From the NCBI GenBank assembly GCA_900312665.1, contig ONZQ02000004.1:248001-312000 (forward strand): DNA of 64,000 nucleotides, written 5' to 3'. Below the pieces are notes generated by a model that made no database searches, had not been told where the DNA came from, and saw nothing but the letters and a program-made list of their open reading frames with translations. This document shows, piece after piece, positions 33,778 through 46,606 of this stretch. The DNA is from Cephalotrichum gorgonifer. Taxonomy: Eukaryota; Ascomycota; Sordariomycetes; Microascales; Microascaceae. The number at the start of each line of letters is the position of its first letter. Position 1 is the stretch's first letter. The translations under genes and the position numbers were made by a program.

Positions 33778-36591
33778 ATGCCGAGCGCAACACTCGACGG
33801 ACACGGCATCCCTGCCGTTTCCTCCTGCTCCTCTTTCCTCCACGACGTCCTCGAGCGCGCGGAGAAAGCAAAGAGCACGGCGTCGATAGAGCCGCCGCTG
33901 ACGAAGGCCGAGCTCGGCGATGTGTCGGCGCAGCTCTCAGCTTTGTTCGATGAAGTTCTCAAGCCGTCAGAGTCAGATGATGCGGAGCAGGGCAAGGCGA
34001 GGAGGTTCGCCATATTTGAGACGGCAGCGAGGGAACTCTTCAGCCACCTCATAGTACGCGCATCCCCCCATTGCCAAACGACGAGAGCTAACGGTCCGTA
34101 GGCCATTACGCCGATCGAATCCCCCCAGTTCATCAAGGTATGGAACTTACTCGACCTCCTCTCCATTCTCTCCGACGACTTCTGCTGCGACCCAGCCCTC
34201 CCCCTCTGGCTCGTCGAGGAGCTTCTAGACAGCCAAACCATATCCGGGTGCCGGCGCATATTTGATTTCCTCGAGTCGCGTCGCGAGCGCATAACGGCGC
34301 GACAATTCAAGCAGAAGCAACTGGTCATTCTCCGCAGCTGCAATGAGCTTCTTCGGAGGCTGTCAAGGGCGGAGGATACAGCGTTCTGCGGGCGCGTGTT
34401 CATATTCATGTTTCAGAGTTTTCCGCTGGGGGACAAGAGCTCGGTAAACCTGAGGGGAGAGTACCATGTCGAGAACGTCACCACCTTCGATAAGCCGGAG
34501 CCGAAGGAGGGGGAGCCCGCCGTGGAGGCAATGGAGGTTGACTCGGAGGCGGTCACGAAGGAGAGAGAGCAGAAGCAGTCGCTTAAGGCCGTGACCTTTG
34601 ATTCAAGGAAGACGGGCGGCGGGGGCGGGGAGCCGCTTAACGCGGATGAGCTCTACCCGGTATTCTGGTCGCTGCAGGACAGCTTCAGCCAGCCGAAGAA
34701 ACTATTTGATGCTGCATACTTCGCGAGGTTCCGGGGCGCGATGGAGACGACCATGACAGCCTTCCGGGCTCTTCAGGCTGAGAACTCACGTCAGTCGAAG
34801 ACGACGGAGGAGGCCAGGCGGAATTTGAAGAGGAAGAGGGAAGAGGGGGATGAGGACCTCGCGAATGCATTTAATCCGAAGTACCTCACTAGCAGGGATT
34901 TGTTCGAGTTGGAGGTATGTCGAGGGTTGTTCTCAACCACCGCCTGAACCGGGACTAACACTGACCAACTAGATCGGCGACCTTTCGTTTCGTCGTCATG
35001 TCCTCGTCCAAGCGCTCATCATCATGGACTTCCTGTTATCGCTCTCAGCCAAGGCGAAGGAGAAACTCGCAACGACCAAGCCGCACAACAAGTCTGTCAT
35101 GTACTTGGAACAACGCCTGACCGACGAAGAGGTGCGTCCCCTTTGTCGATAATGGCGGTCCCCCCTTCGCTTGTGGAAGTCTCACTAACACAAGAGTCAC
35201 AGACAAAATGGGCCACGGACATGAAACGCTCCATCGCAGACTATCTAAAACAAGGCTTCGAAGGCCCGTACTTCTACCGCATGGTCGAGACCGTCCTCTC
35301 CCGTGACAAGAACTGGGTGCGGTGGAAGGTGGAGAATTGCCCCCCTATCAACCTGCCCACAGTCTCCCCCGAGCTCTTTCTCGAGGCGAAGCAGACGGCC
35401 CAACGGACCACTACTAGCAAGCGGCTGCGTCCCGCGCCGATGGGTTCCCTAAATCTCGATTTCTTGAAGGACACCGACCCTGAGGCGGCGATGGAGAGGT
35501 TGAAGGACAGGGAGAGGTACGCCGTGCCGGAGCTGGAGAGTTTCAAGCGGAAGATAGCGGACGACGATTTCGAGATCGATATGCCGACGAATAACCAGAC
35601 GAAGGCGGCCGCCGTGGAGGGGAAGGCGAGCAAGTCTTGGCGGGCGCTAAGGATTGCTGCGCAGAACAAGCTGGCTGCCTTTGACAAGCTTGACGACCCG
35701 GAAAAGATCGACGCCATATTTGAGACCCAGGTCGATGAAGAAGAGCAAGAGGCGGATGAGGTTGTGGATGTGGAGATGCCGGCCGACAAACGGCTCGTTG
35801 TCGTCGCCGGTCTTCCGGGCTCGGGGAAGTCAGCCATTGTCGGCGCACTGATGGAGAAGAGACCGGATGTGTTCGGCAAGGTGGTACGGCATACGACGAG
35901 GGAGGCGAAGGTGGGCGAGGTGGAAGGGGAGGATTTCCACTTCGTGAGCACGGAGGCTTTCAATGTTATGGTGAGTAATGACCAGTTTCTGGAGTTTGGG
36001 GGCGAGGGAGAGCAGTATGGGACGACCAGACGGAGCATCGAGGGTGTTGCCCCGAAGGTGCCTGTCCTCGAGGCCCCCTTGGAGGTGAGTTCATTTAACT
36101 GTCCCCTGTTACTCTGTGGTTGATATATTGACTAATGGCAACAGTCCGTCCAGCAAATCAAGGACATGGCCTTCTCAGCACGCTTCGTGACTGTCAAATC
36201 TCCCCTGGAGCTCTATGAGCAGCGGCTGAATGGCCTGGGGACGTACTCGGAAGAAGCCATCTCTTCTTTACTTGAGAAAGCGGCCATGGACGTTGAAGGC
36301 TCGGATGTCGTGATTGTGAATGGAGACGCACAGCCCGACGCAACATTATTAGAGGAGTTCATCTACGGCAAGGAGACACAACAAGAGAATGAGGCTCCGG
36401 AGGTGAACGGGCAGGAGAAACCGGAGGAGGGAGCGGATCAAGAGATGAAGGATGAAAGCGTAGTTGAAGAAAGGAAGGAGGAGGATGAGACGGGAGTGGT
36501 TCAAGAGACGGACGAGAAGGAAGTAGTTCAAGAGATGGAAGAGGAGGGAGGAGCTCAAGAGAATGTGGAGGAGGCCTCTGCCAATGTATAA
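33778..36591 (+). CDS. THO complex subunit 1 (THOC1/Hpr1-like) with C-terminal guanylate-kinase-like domain
   Basis: Five exons: 33778..34053, 34102..34914, 34973..35131, 35203..36084, 36145..36591; every junction is in frame, 858 aa. The first 590 residues match THOC1: SQTISGCRRIFDFLESRRERIT, LRSCNELLRRLSR and FCGRVFIFMFQSFPL around 140-200, and NPKYLTSRDLFELEIGD around 350. THO couples transcription elongation to mRNA export. Residues about 610-775 form a guanylate-kinase-like domain: P-loop GLPGSGKS (about 618), a HTTREAKVGEVEGEDFHFVS segment, QFLEF and YGTT. Exon 5 supplies the remaining strands and VIVN. GMP-site Glu and Tyr equivalents are kept, but the aspartates of the usual LDxD strand read LEAPLE and two lid arginines are missing, so full kinase activity is doubtful. 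An acidic Glu-rich tail ends the protein. The ATG at 33778 is the first Met of the frame. Confidence 0.88.
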
Positions 36592-37073
36592 CAAGGGAGC
36601 TGTATGAGGATTAGACAGGATGAGAAGATAGAACTGGCAAGTACTCATACTCTACACAATTGATATTTTCACGAACTTTGAGCGATGATATTCCTCCCGT
36701 GCTTCCCCGCCTGTAAGATGCAGGAAGCCGCTGATGCACCTCCGACAAGTTTTAGCGCGTCTGCCCCTGTAATCGCATTGCATTAGATTTTAAGCGGCTT
36801 ATGGATGTGAGTACTTGCAGGTCAGGTCTCCACAATTAATACCACTTAATTGGACCTTGGCAACAAGGCTTCAATTTTTTCGGCCAAAGCCATAGACAAG
36901 GAGCGTCATCTCGTAGCACACGCGACAACAACTATCAATACCAAGCTAAGGAGATCTCAGACGGTCGAATTGGCTGAACGAATTTCCCCCCTCCACTAGC
37001 CATTCACCAATACCTACCTACTTACGACTCCCAATTCTTTCTAATCCCATTTAATACCACAAAACTAGTCGCC
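36592..37073. other. Intergenic region between THO1 and Aquarius genes
   Basis: 482 bases holding the THO1 3' flank and the Aquarius promoter. AT-rich near 36770-36890. No gene was recognised. Confidence 0.5.
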
Positions 37074-40000
37074 ATGCCGAAGCCGAAGCGCCTCAAAGGC
37101 GCGGCCGCGAAGTCCGCCGCCAAGTCCGCCGCGAAATCCGCCCCAGAGCCTTCCTCCCCCGAACGCCCTGTAGCACCAGCCGAGTCGACCAAGGCTGCCA
37201 CGGCCACAGCGGAGGCACACCAACATAACCAGTGGGCGCCCCTCGCACAGAAGCACTGGCTGAAGTCGACGCGGGTGAAGAAGGTCAAGAACGAGGTAGT
37301 GAAGGCGGAGATATGGGACGCGCTGGAGCGGGACGGGTTCAGCCATGGTTCGTTAGTGGCGCTAGAAAGCCTGCAAGCCGTGGAGAACTATCTCTGGCCT
37401 GGCTTCACCGACGACGCGTCTAATTACCATGTGCTACTTCTGGTGCTGCTCGCGAACACGAAGAAGAGGGAGCAGTTGGAGACGTGGAGTAAGTACCAAC
37501 GAGATGGCCCCTCCCCCCAATTGCGAGGGAAAGTCGCATATTCTAACGGTGCTCTTGCTCGTGTCTATTAGGCATATTCGAAGACAGACCCGACGACTTC
37601 TCGGCCCTGTTTAGGAGAGTACTGTCGCTTCTCCTTGACCGAACGCTGGCCTCCGCCGTCCGAACCCATCTACTTTCATTCCTAGTCCACGCTTTTCAGA
37701 GCCTCGACTCCATCATCGTCAGGAAGGAGTGTGTGCCTCTGGTGGCGATATCCATATGGCATAATCTTTCCACCGAGGAGGCGCGCGAGTCGAAGCTCTC
37801 CCAACACAGTACGCTGAGGAAGGCTTGGAGGGCGTCGCTGAAGAGATATGATGCCGCAGATGACGCGACAAAGGCCCGCTTGCGGTTCGAGAGGTCATGG
37901 CTGTACACACTGGTTCTCGACTATTTACGACTCCTACATGACGAGTCAAGCTCGAATGGTATGGCGTGCTCCGTTTACACCTGTTATATGCGTTATGATG
38001 GTTTACTAACTTTCCTAGATGACGTCTTGTATTGCGAACGCTTTACCGAATTCCTTGCAGACCTTCAGAGCCAGCTGCCGACGAGGCGATACGTCAACAC
38101 ACTTCTCCAGGACCTCCATGTTATACCCGCCGTCCGTCTATCCCCCGTCTTCAGTGACGAGGACAACACCCTCCTCCGTGACCTCTACTCGCTACTTTGC
38201 CACTATACCTTCTTCCCTATCGACGACCACACCTTTGTCCAGTACAGCCAGACCGAGGCCTACGAGAGGCACTGCGCCGAACTAAGGAACCTGCAACGCA
38301 TTGCCATAAAACACTTCGAGCAGAAGCTAAAACTACTCGCCCTCTCCAACTTTTCGGCGATTGACACACGAGAAGAACTCACACCCCTTCTCGAGGTCCT
38401 CACGGATGATGAACTCACTCAGTTGGCGACGCTTCTTTTACTGCGGACATCATACCCCGAGTCAATGGGACTTGCCGTGGACCGAAAGTTCCTTATGGAT
38501 GTAGTAGTTTCTACCTTCGAGCGGCGCAAGACCTTCCAGGAGATGGCGCGCGACATGAAGACTCTGCCCACCGAACAGACACTATTTGAGAATAGCCAGA
38601 CGAGGTCCGACGATTACGACGGATCTCGACCGCTCGCGCTTCCCAAAATGAAGCTACAGTATCTTTCGGTGGGAGATTTCCTGTGGAGGTCGCTTGTGCT
38701 GTACCGGGGTGAGTCTTTCCACGGCGTACGGGAGAGCATACTGGCTGCCCTCCGCCGACTTCGGCCTGAGCCGGGTCGGACTGGCGGTATCCATTTCGCG
38801 GGTCAGTCGAAGATGGCTCTCCCCATCACAAAACCAACGTAAGTCCAATTTATTCCTCGTCTCACTCGCCCCTGTATCTTTGCTCCTCGCTAACACGGAT
38901 GCTAGGATCCTCGAGATCGTTCCGCCGAAAGTTGGGGAATCAGATCCGTCACTGGTCCGAGCCGAGATCACCCTCGAAGTTCGCCGCCTAGCCCACCATG
39001 TAAGGAGGGACTGGGATGCGCTACGCCCGGACGACGTGGTATTCCTACTGGCTGTTAGCCCTCGCAGTGACGGCAAAACCATTACGAATGGTGGTGCTGG
39101 GGGCCCTTCCCCCTCTGAGAAGCAAGGAATCATCACCGTCCGCTCAGCCGAAGTCATCCAGGTTACGGACGACAAGGGCAAGTCCATTAGGGATGCCGGC
39201 GGTAACTTCGAAGGCCGACGTCGCATCCTCCTCAAGCTTGATCCCCAAACCTATGCCGAGGACGCGGCCAGGGCATCGGCTGGAAAGCCGGACGTGTACG
39301 AAGGGATAAATCTCATCCTGCGCCGCCACAGCCGAGAGAATAACTTTAAGCCAGTCTTGGAGTCGATTCGCGCCCTCACCCTCACCGATGTACCTCTGCC
39401 CGCGTGGCTGCACGAGGTCTTCTTGGGTTACGGCGACCCAGCGGCAGCGACCTACCGTCACCTTCCCAATCGCCTCAAATCAGTGGATTATAGAGACACT
39501 TTCCTCGACTGGCAGCATCTTATTGAGAGCCTGCCAGGGAAGATTATCGAGCCCGGCGATGATGTGTCGGGAAGCTTCGGCCCGCCCTACGTGCTTGAGA
39601 GCATGGGGCAGGCCCAAGAGGAGCCCGTGAAGCCGTCCAAGAAGCGCCGACGCGGTCCTGAACCCGAGCTCATCGCCGATGTCGAGACGCTCAAGGTGTC
39701 GACGTACGAGCCGCCGAATAACGGACCGTACCCCACAGACGTGCCGAAGCTGAATGCGGTACGGTTCACACCGGCACAGACGGAAGCTATCATCTCGGGG
39801 ACGCAACCGGGGCTAACTATAATCGTTGGCCCTCCCGGTACGGGCAAGACGGACGTTGCGACTCAAATCATCAATAACATCTACCACAACTTCCCCGAAC
39901 AGAAGACTCTCTTGATTGCACACAGCAACCAGGCGCTCAACCAGCTGTTCGCCAAGATCGTGGCTCTTGACATTGACGAGAGGCACCTTCTTCGCCTAGG

Positions 40001-41733
40001 ACACGGCGAAGAGGAGCTCCAGACGCAATCCGAGGGCAGCTTCAGCAAGCTAGGCAGGGTGGAGTCCATCATGGAGAACAGGGACAAGTTCCTCGTGGAA
40101 GTCAGCAAACTCGCCGCTAGCATGGGCGCTCCTGGTGCCCATGGCAACTCAGCCGAGACGGCGGGCTATTTCAACTCTGTCTATGTAGAGCCCGCGTGGA
40201 CCCGCTTCTTGGAAGTTCTTGACAACGAGGACTCGTCGGCCGGTGATATCGTGCAGGCGTTCCCGTTCCACAGCTTTTTCGCCGATGCGCCGCAGCCCCT
40301 GTTCCCCGAGGATGCCGACCGCGCTGCCGTCGTCGAGATCGCGAGAGGCTGCTACCGCCACATCTCGAGAATCTTCTCCGAGCTAGCTGACATCCTCCCC
40401 TTTGAGGTACTACGGCGGGATAAGGACAAGACCAACTACCTCCTCACCTCCAAGGCCCGGGTCGTGGCCATGACGTCTACCCATGCCGCCATGCGGCGGG
40501 CAGAGATCGCGGCGCTGGGCTTCCACTACGACAACGTCGTCATGGAGGAGGCCGCGCAGATCACCGAGATTGAGAACTTCATCCCGCTCGCCATGCAGCG
40601 GCCCAGGGACGGACAGGTGAGGCTGCAGCGCGTCGTCCTCTGCGGCGACCACCTGCAGAACTCGCCCGTCGTGCAGAACCTCGCGTTCCGGAACTACGCC
40701 AACCTCGAGCAGTCGCTCTTCTCGCGGCTCGTGCGGCTGGGGGCACCCACCATCAACCTCGACCTCCAGGGGCGGGCAAGGCCGTCCCTCGCGGCGCTGT
40801 ACAAGTGGAGGTACGCGAGTCTGGGGAACCTCCCGCACGTGGAGGCAGGAGGGGAGTTCGCGGTGGCCAACGCGGGATTCAAGTACGACTACCAGTTCAT
40901 CGACGTACCGGACTACCGTGGCAAGGGGGAGTCGGAGCCGACGCCCCACTTCATCCAGAACCTAGGGGAGGCGGAGTACGCGGTGGCGATATACCAGTAC
41001 ATGAGGCTCCTAGGGTACCCGGCCGAGAAGATTTCAATATTGACGACGTACGCGGGGCAGAGGGCGCTAGTGATGGACGCGCTGACGCACAGGTGTGCCA
41101 AGAACCCGATATTCGGGATGCCGAAGATTGTGGCGACGGTGGACAAGTACCAGGGAGAGCAGAACGACTGTGAGTNNNNNNNNNNNNNNNNNNNNTCCCC
41201 TCCATCCCTATATATATGTTCCCCCTTTCGACTCTACGTGGCACGTATCGTGTGTGCATATGTGGTACGATAAGCTAACCCCTTTAACAGATGTCATTCT
41301 GTCGCTCACGAGGACCAAGAAGGCGGGTTACCTCCGCGACGTCCGCCGCATGACGGTCGCGCTCTCGCGCGCCCGGCTGGGCCTGTATATTCTGGGGCGG
41401 AAGGAAGTGTTCGAGGCAGTGTACGAGCTCCGACCGGCGTTCGAGCAGCTCTTCGCGAGGCCGGATAAGCTGATGCTCGTGACGGGGGAGATGTGGCCGA
41501 GTAAGAGGATCCTGGCAGATGAGGCGGAAGGCGGCGCCGTGGAGGGCGAGGTCACGATGGAGGGCGTGGAGCACCTGGGGCAGTACGTCTACGAAATGAC
41601 GAAGACGAGGATGGAGGGCGGGGCTATGGCTGTTGAGGATGTCCCACAACAAGACGGAGAGGAAGGGGAGGAGGGGCCGGTAGAAGAAGAGGAAGAAGAA
41701 GAAGATGGCCCGGTGAAGGAGGAAGGTGCGTGA
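37074..41733 (+). CDS. cwf11: Spliceosomal intron-binding helicase Aquarius (Cwf11)
   Basis: Five exons: 37074..37488, 37572..37958, 38019..38838, 38906..41169, 41291..41733; phases agree throughout (1442 aa; human AQR 1485). The Lys/Ala-rich start leads into the Aquarius N-terminal helical-repeat region, with VENYLWPGF near residue 105 and later YLSVGDFLWRSLVLYR. The joined segment KPTILEIVPPKVGE is a family hallmark. The SF1 helicase core has P-loop GPPGTGKTD (about 849), motif II in the form MEEAAQ (about 1085), and YQGEQND at the exon 4 end. Exon 5 completes it (YVILSLTRT, VALSRAR). The tail is Glu-rich. Aquarius binds intron RNA upstream of the branch point in the spliceosome. The last intron (41170-41290) contains a 20-N gap. 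Exon 3 must read through a GTGAGT at 38709, because the residues after it are conserved. Confidence 0.93.
41176..41195. other. Assembly gap (20 N) inside the last Aquarius intron
   Basis: 20 N located six bases after the donor. Both flanking exons are intact, so the gene model is not affected, but the intron length is unknown. Confidence 0.95.
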
Positions 41734-44700
41734 TGATATCTTGATGAGTACGTATGTGCTAGACGACCAGTTTGTAATCTATTGCGAATGCTCCTGATTT
41801 CATGATCCGATCGTTTCGCGTCTTTTGTATGGTTAACCCTTTGGCCGCCTTTTTGGGCTCTACTCTGCACATTGTCGTCCTAGCCCAGGCCTCTCAAGCA
41901 GCGGCGCGGCTCAAAATACACCCTGGACTCTCTATGCCCCCTGCTTTGTGGCATCCCCTCTACCAAACTACCCACACTCTACGATGTGTAACTTAAAAGA
42001 GGAAGGCTTGGAGAAAAGCTGGTAAACAGGTGCGGTCCTCGTAAATCGAGCGATATATCTGAACCACGTTGCTTCTCCAGGCCCTGTCCTGACCCTCGCT
42101 TTGATCTCCTTTTCTTTTCCTTGCAATCTTCGTATTACAGCTTTTCTCCTCTAATTTTCTTTTGGCAGCTTTGCGATTCTGCTGGTACTACTGCTGCTAC
42201 TAGGCCCTCCTTCGACTCTACTACTCAATTTTGGATTCCGTGTACCCCGGTACGGGTGAGACAATGGTTGGTAGGGGCGGTGTTGGATGGAGGGCATTGT
42301 TCTCACCAGGAATGTTTGTGGCTTGACCGGCTTCTGACTATTCTGCACTTACACGGCTTACCCGGGGGGCCAGGTGTGTGTAATGCAGGAACGTTTCACG
42401 GCCGCCCTGGCCCCCAATAAGGGGAGTGAAGCAAGGGAGGGCGAGTGTCTTACGGGCAAAGGGAGATAATAGACCCACGCAGAAGTGTTATCAAGAACTA
42501 AAAGAAGAATCGGGAGGAAGGAAGGGGATACCCGATGGTAAGCACATGTATGGCATGATTTCAAATCCAGCTGCAGGTCGGAGCCAACGCCGTCGCCCAC
42601 ACAAGCCGTTCTGGGAAGGTCTTTCGCCATCGCCACTGCTGCCTAGCCCCGATGCCCGCCTCATTCGATGGCGGACAGCTGGCCATCAGGAGTAGTCGAA
42701 CGAGCTGTGCCAAGAGTGGATACGAGCCTGCCCAGTCCACAGTGGTAGAGGTATGAGACTTGTTCAGGAGCAGTTGTAATATGGTGGGGCCGAAACAAGG
42801 GCGGGGAGGAGGAGTAATACTGTCTGTCCTGTGGAGGGAGGGGAATGCAGTCTATGGTAGCAGTGATCAAGAGAGGTATACGAGTAAGGGAAAGGGGGCG
42901 AGGGAGGGCGGCACCTGTCGTCGTCCTCGTATCGTATTGCTGGGGCTCAGGCTCAGGCGCGGGCGTATTGTTCTTGTTGCCAAGACCGCCAGCTCGGTTG
43001 GCGCAGGTGTGGCTGAGCGAGAAATGATGGTTATGCTTGCGTCAGACTGGTCAGACCGGGGGAGGGCCAGTGGGGAGAGACCCTTTTGCCTGCCTGTGTC
43101 TGTCTTTTGACCGACGACGTGCGGAGTTTTCTTTGCGGGGGAATTCATTGGGCAGGGTTGGATACTGTTGCACATCGTCTCTTAGGTTGTGGCGGGGCGG
43201 TTGAACTTGAAATAGAGCCGGGGAGAAGCTGGGTTGGATGTTGGATGTTGGGTGTTGGAAGGAGGCCAGGCTGAGACTGACGACGGGAGGAGCCGTTTGG
43301 AGGCGTTGGGCAAGTGATCATCACCGGGGAATGGGGAGCGGCAACAACGAAGTGGGTGTGTACAAGAGTTAAGTACATGTAGTGAGAACATGCACATGGA
43401 GGATCACCGTGAAGCACCATCCCTATAATCGTGTATGCATCAAGGCCATAAAAACGCCGCGCTGGTTTGCTCTCCGCAGTCACTCAGACGACACATGTAT
43501 GGGTTTTAGGTTGACCTCTCACAAGACGGATAGAATAACCGTATCTACGAACTCCGACCAACACCAGCCAAGTTGATCTGCGAAGCAAACCAGGAAGCGT
43601 TTCGTCCCATCTCTTCCTGCCCGCTGCCCTCCTCCGCCCAGGCAAAGCCTCAGACGAAGCGGGAGAGGTTGATGACTCTCGGATGATCGTCCAAGACGCA
43701 GACGGTATAATCGACGAGTTTGGAAACCAACGGGAGTTCTAGGTTATACAGATACGGTAAACCCGCCGGGGACCCTGGGTGGCGATCTTCTGCTACAATG
43801 GTGATAGGAGTGTTCGTGTTTCGGAGCGATGGGATCCGAGCGCGCCCTGATTGCGGGACTTTTCCCTCTCTCCCCACGTGGACGGGGACGGGAGGATGGG
43901 CGTGGACCGACGTTGAAAGGACAGAATAATGAGTGACAAACACCTGTTTTTGTAGGTTCAAAACAGAGACAATGTTGAGAGAGAAACTCAGTTTGGGGTG
44001 TCTGGGTGACAGGTTACCGCGGGGTATTATTCGGCTGCAAAACTGAGTCACGCCGACGGGGAGGGTTGCTTCGAGAGGCGAGCTGCGAAGCAAGGAGAAG
44101 CTACATCCAAATAAGATGTAGGAAAAATACATACCAGAGAGTGAGTAGATGGGTGCTGGGGATAACGATGGGGCATTACCCACTACCGCGCGAGAACAGT
44201 TGTACCCAGGTACAAGACAAGCGCACCTGGATGAGACATACGGATACAGAGAGTCTTGAAACTTCAATTTAAGAGTGCCCGGACCTGCAGCCCGGAGGAT
44301 AATGATAATCAGGGAGCCCTCGCGATGCTGTTCCAGCTCGAGCTTGGCGGCTTGGACGCGTGGAATCGAACGTATCTAATACCACTTCCGGCCGGCTGTT
44401 GCGACATTGACGAGGATGAAGTCTAGGAGCAACGGATGCGGGCACTACGGTCGCCTTGGACGGGCAAGCTTCTGGAAGCAGACCAGGTCTGTGTGGTCTA
44501 GCAAACACACGTCCGGGTGTTGGATCCGCGCCAAGAGGATGCGGTACTTGTATCGGGGCGGGAGTGTTTCCCAATTTATCCTCAATTTGGTCAATTTACT
44601 CTCGACAGGGGATATGTGGAATATTTCTCCTTGTCTCCGTTTATTTTCTGGGGCACCATAGTACATGTAGTTATTGCAGACTTCGAGGACGCGTGTAGAC

Positions 44701-45793
44701 GGACGACTTTTGTCGTGGGTGCATTTTTCATCAGGCATGAACCCTCCCCGGTGACCAACTGGGCCATGGCGAACATGGCTTTTGGTTTTACAACTAGGGT
44801 TCTACTGCCTACACGATAACGATAAGTGATAGCGATAGCAATAGCCTCTGGGCTGGGGCTTGGGATGGGATGCACGAACAAGGCAATGGTTAAATAAGGC
44901 GCGCCATAAATAATTCGCAGTAATACGAATGAGTACCGTACCCACATCGCCTGGTGATCGCCCACCACCTAATTACCAGAACCTCCATGCGGGCCCTATC
45001 GAAACCGGCCGCGTGGGACGCGTCGCAGACGACCAGGGCCTGGACGGACCACCCCGGCTCATCATCGCGTCTTGTCCAAGTGCTATTAAACTAATATCAC
45101 TGGACATGGGTTGAGTTGCGCTCTCACGAGAAACCCCCTAGCCATCAAGTTCGACCCCACAACCTATTACCTACCGATTCTACTTCTAGTTACAGGGCTC
45201 TCTTAGTCTTACATACTGTCTCATGGACGTTGACGGCGGAAATCCATCGGACCGTGAAACATTATTATCCGCACTGTTGGATCGGTGTCTCTCGTGGATG
45301 GTGGCTTGGCGCGCTCCGTCGTAAGACAGTGAATCGTGAAATGAACACTGTATCTATCGATTGATACCCGGCGTGGATGCGTCAAAGTTCCATCCATCCA
45401 TCAAATCCAAACCAACTTAAACTTCCACGATGATAATAAAAGCTCCAATCTGCTCGGACGGAGACTCTGCCGGTTATACCACAGGCCACGTGAATGCCAA
45501 TATCCATAGAATCCCATATCCCCCAATACATGTACCTGTACCTTCCAAGTAATCAAATCTGGGTAGTAGGGCTTCTGCTCCTCGGAGACAACAGGTGGAT
45601 GGACGTCTTCGGCTCCAGTCTATTTGTTCTCCAACGTATGAGATGCGCGCTATTATATCACAAGTAGCAGCGTTGCCGAGCTACATACGTCGCTGGGCTC
45701 CTCTGCTTTAGCGCACCAGATCCCGCCTCCCCCAGTGAACGCGAAAGCTAGCTCCCTCCACCCACCGGCAGCTCTCCAGTAGCACGGCCTGGC

Positions 45794-45819
45794 CACCTGT
45801 ACAAGTACAAGTACAGGTG
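45794..45819. repeat. Inverted repeat with a TACAAG core
   Basis: The arms CACCTGTAC and GTACAGGTG (9 bp, perfect) flank an 8-base spacer made of the same GTACAA repeat unit. It lies about 790 bases upstream of the eIF4G start codon. Confidence 0.7.
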
Positions 45820-46492
45820 TGCTAGCTCCAGTCAGCCCACGCCATTTCCCTTTCACCACACACCCCTTTTCGCCTCCCTCCCTCTGTGCTCCTTGTACCT
45901 CCGCACCCAAAGTACATGTAACCAAAACCCAGGAAATAATTTTTCCCATACCCAAGGTAGCCCAAAAAAAAACTTTTCCCTCTCGGCGAACTCCCTCCCT
46001 CACAAGCAACACTTCCCACCCACACAAACAAGGTCAAGGCGGAATTATTCTCCCCCTCAAGGACCGTTTTCTATCCATTTCTTCTGTCCTTTCCGTTCAG
46101 AGGAAGCATCTCCACTCCGTTCAGCGTTTTATCCTCTACCTGGGCTCTTATTAGAAGTCCTAATCCGAGGTCGCGCCTTCGTCTTCTCTTCGGTTTTCGT
46201 TCCTTTGAACTCCCGACTAGAAACTCGTGACAGAATTTTTTTTCGCCTTGTTCCGCTTCCCCCCAAGCGACAGCAACGACGAATCTTTTTTCGCCCTCGC
46301 TTTTTTTCATTCTCCCATCCTTCTTTTCATTACCGAATAGAAGGTTTCTAATAATCGAGAGACGCGAGCATCAATTTGAATCCGAGATTCAAATAGGAAG
46401 TAGAACAGAAGAAGAAAAAAAAGGCGCCTTGCGATCCATCCATCTCCAACGCGCATACACTCCCCGAGCCCTTTTCGTCTCGACGGATTCGC

Positions 46493-46549
46493 ATGCACCC
46501 TTCGGTCTTGCGCATTCCTTCCATCAAAGATCTCCATCGACGACATTGA
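46493..46549 (+). promoter_or_regulatory. Candidate upstream ORF in the eIF4G leader
   Basis: ATG plus 17 sense codons and TGA, ending 57 bases before the eIF4G ATG. If transcribed it is an 18-residue uORF able to dampen eIF4G translation. Confidence 0.4.
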
Positions 46550-46606
46550 TTCACGACACCGAGCCGCCGAATCCCAGGGACCATCTGGGCAGAACCATCA
46601 TCACAT

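Larger units (their letters stand above)
41734..46606. other. Gene-poor region between Aquarius and eIF4G, including the eIF4G leader
   Basis: 4.9 kb without a convincing gene. The longest open frame (43650-44267, minus, about 200 codons) has no recognisable domain and ordinary intergenic composition. The last 700 bases are C/T-rich and probably form the eIF4G promoter and leader. TAC-type repeats recur (44207-44218, 44533-44541, 45798-45815). No tRNA-like T-arm survived inspection. Confidence 0.45.

Noticed and set aside
38709..38714. GTGAGT as an intron donor in Aquarius exon 3
   Set aside because: Residues encoded after it (ESFHGVRESI... up to KPT) align with the family, so the site is read through as coding sequence.
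43650..44267. Open frame of about 205 codons on the minus strand in the Aquarius-eIF4G gap
   Set aside because: No recognisable domain, atypical composition for a conserved protein, no clear start context and no splice partners. Likely a chance open frame.
44341..44400. GTTCGATTCC on the minus strand, resembling a tRNA B box
   Set aside because: The neighbouring bases cannot form a five-base-pair T stem and no D arm or acceptor stem was found.
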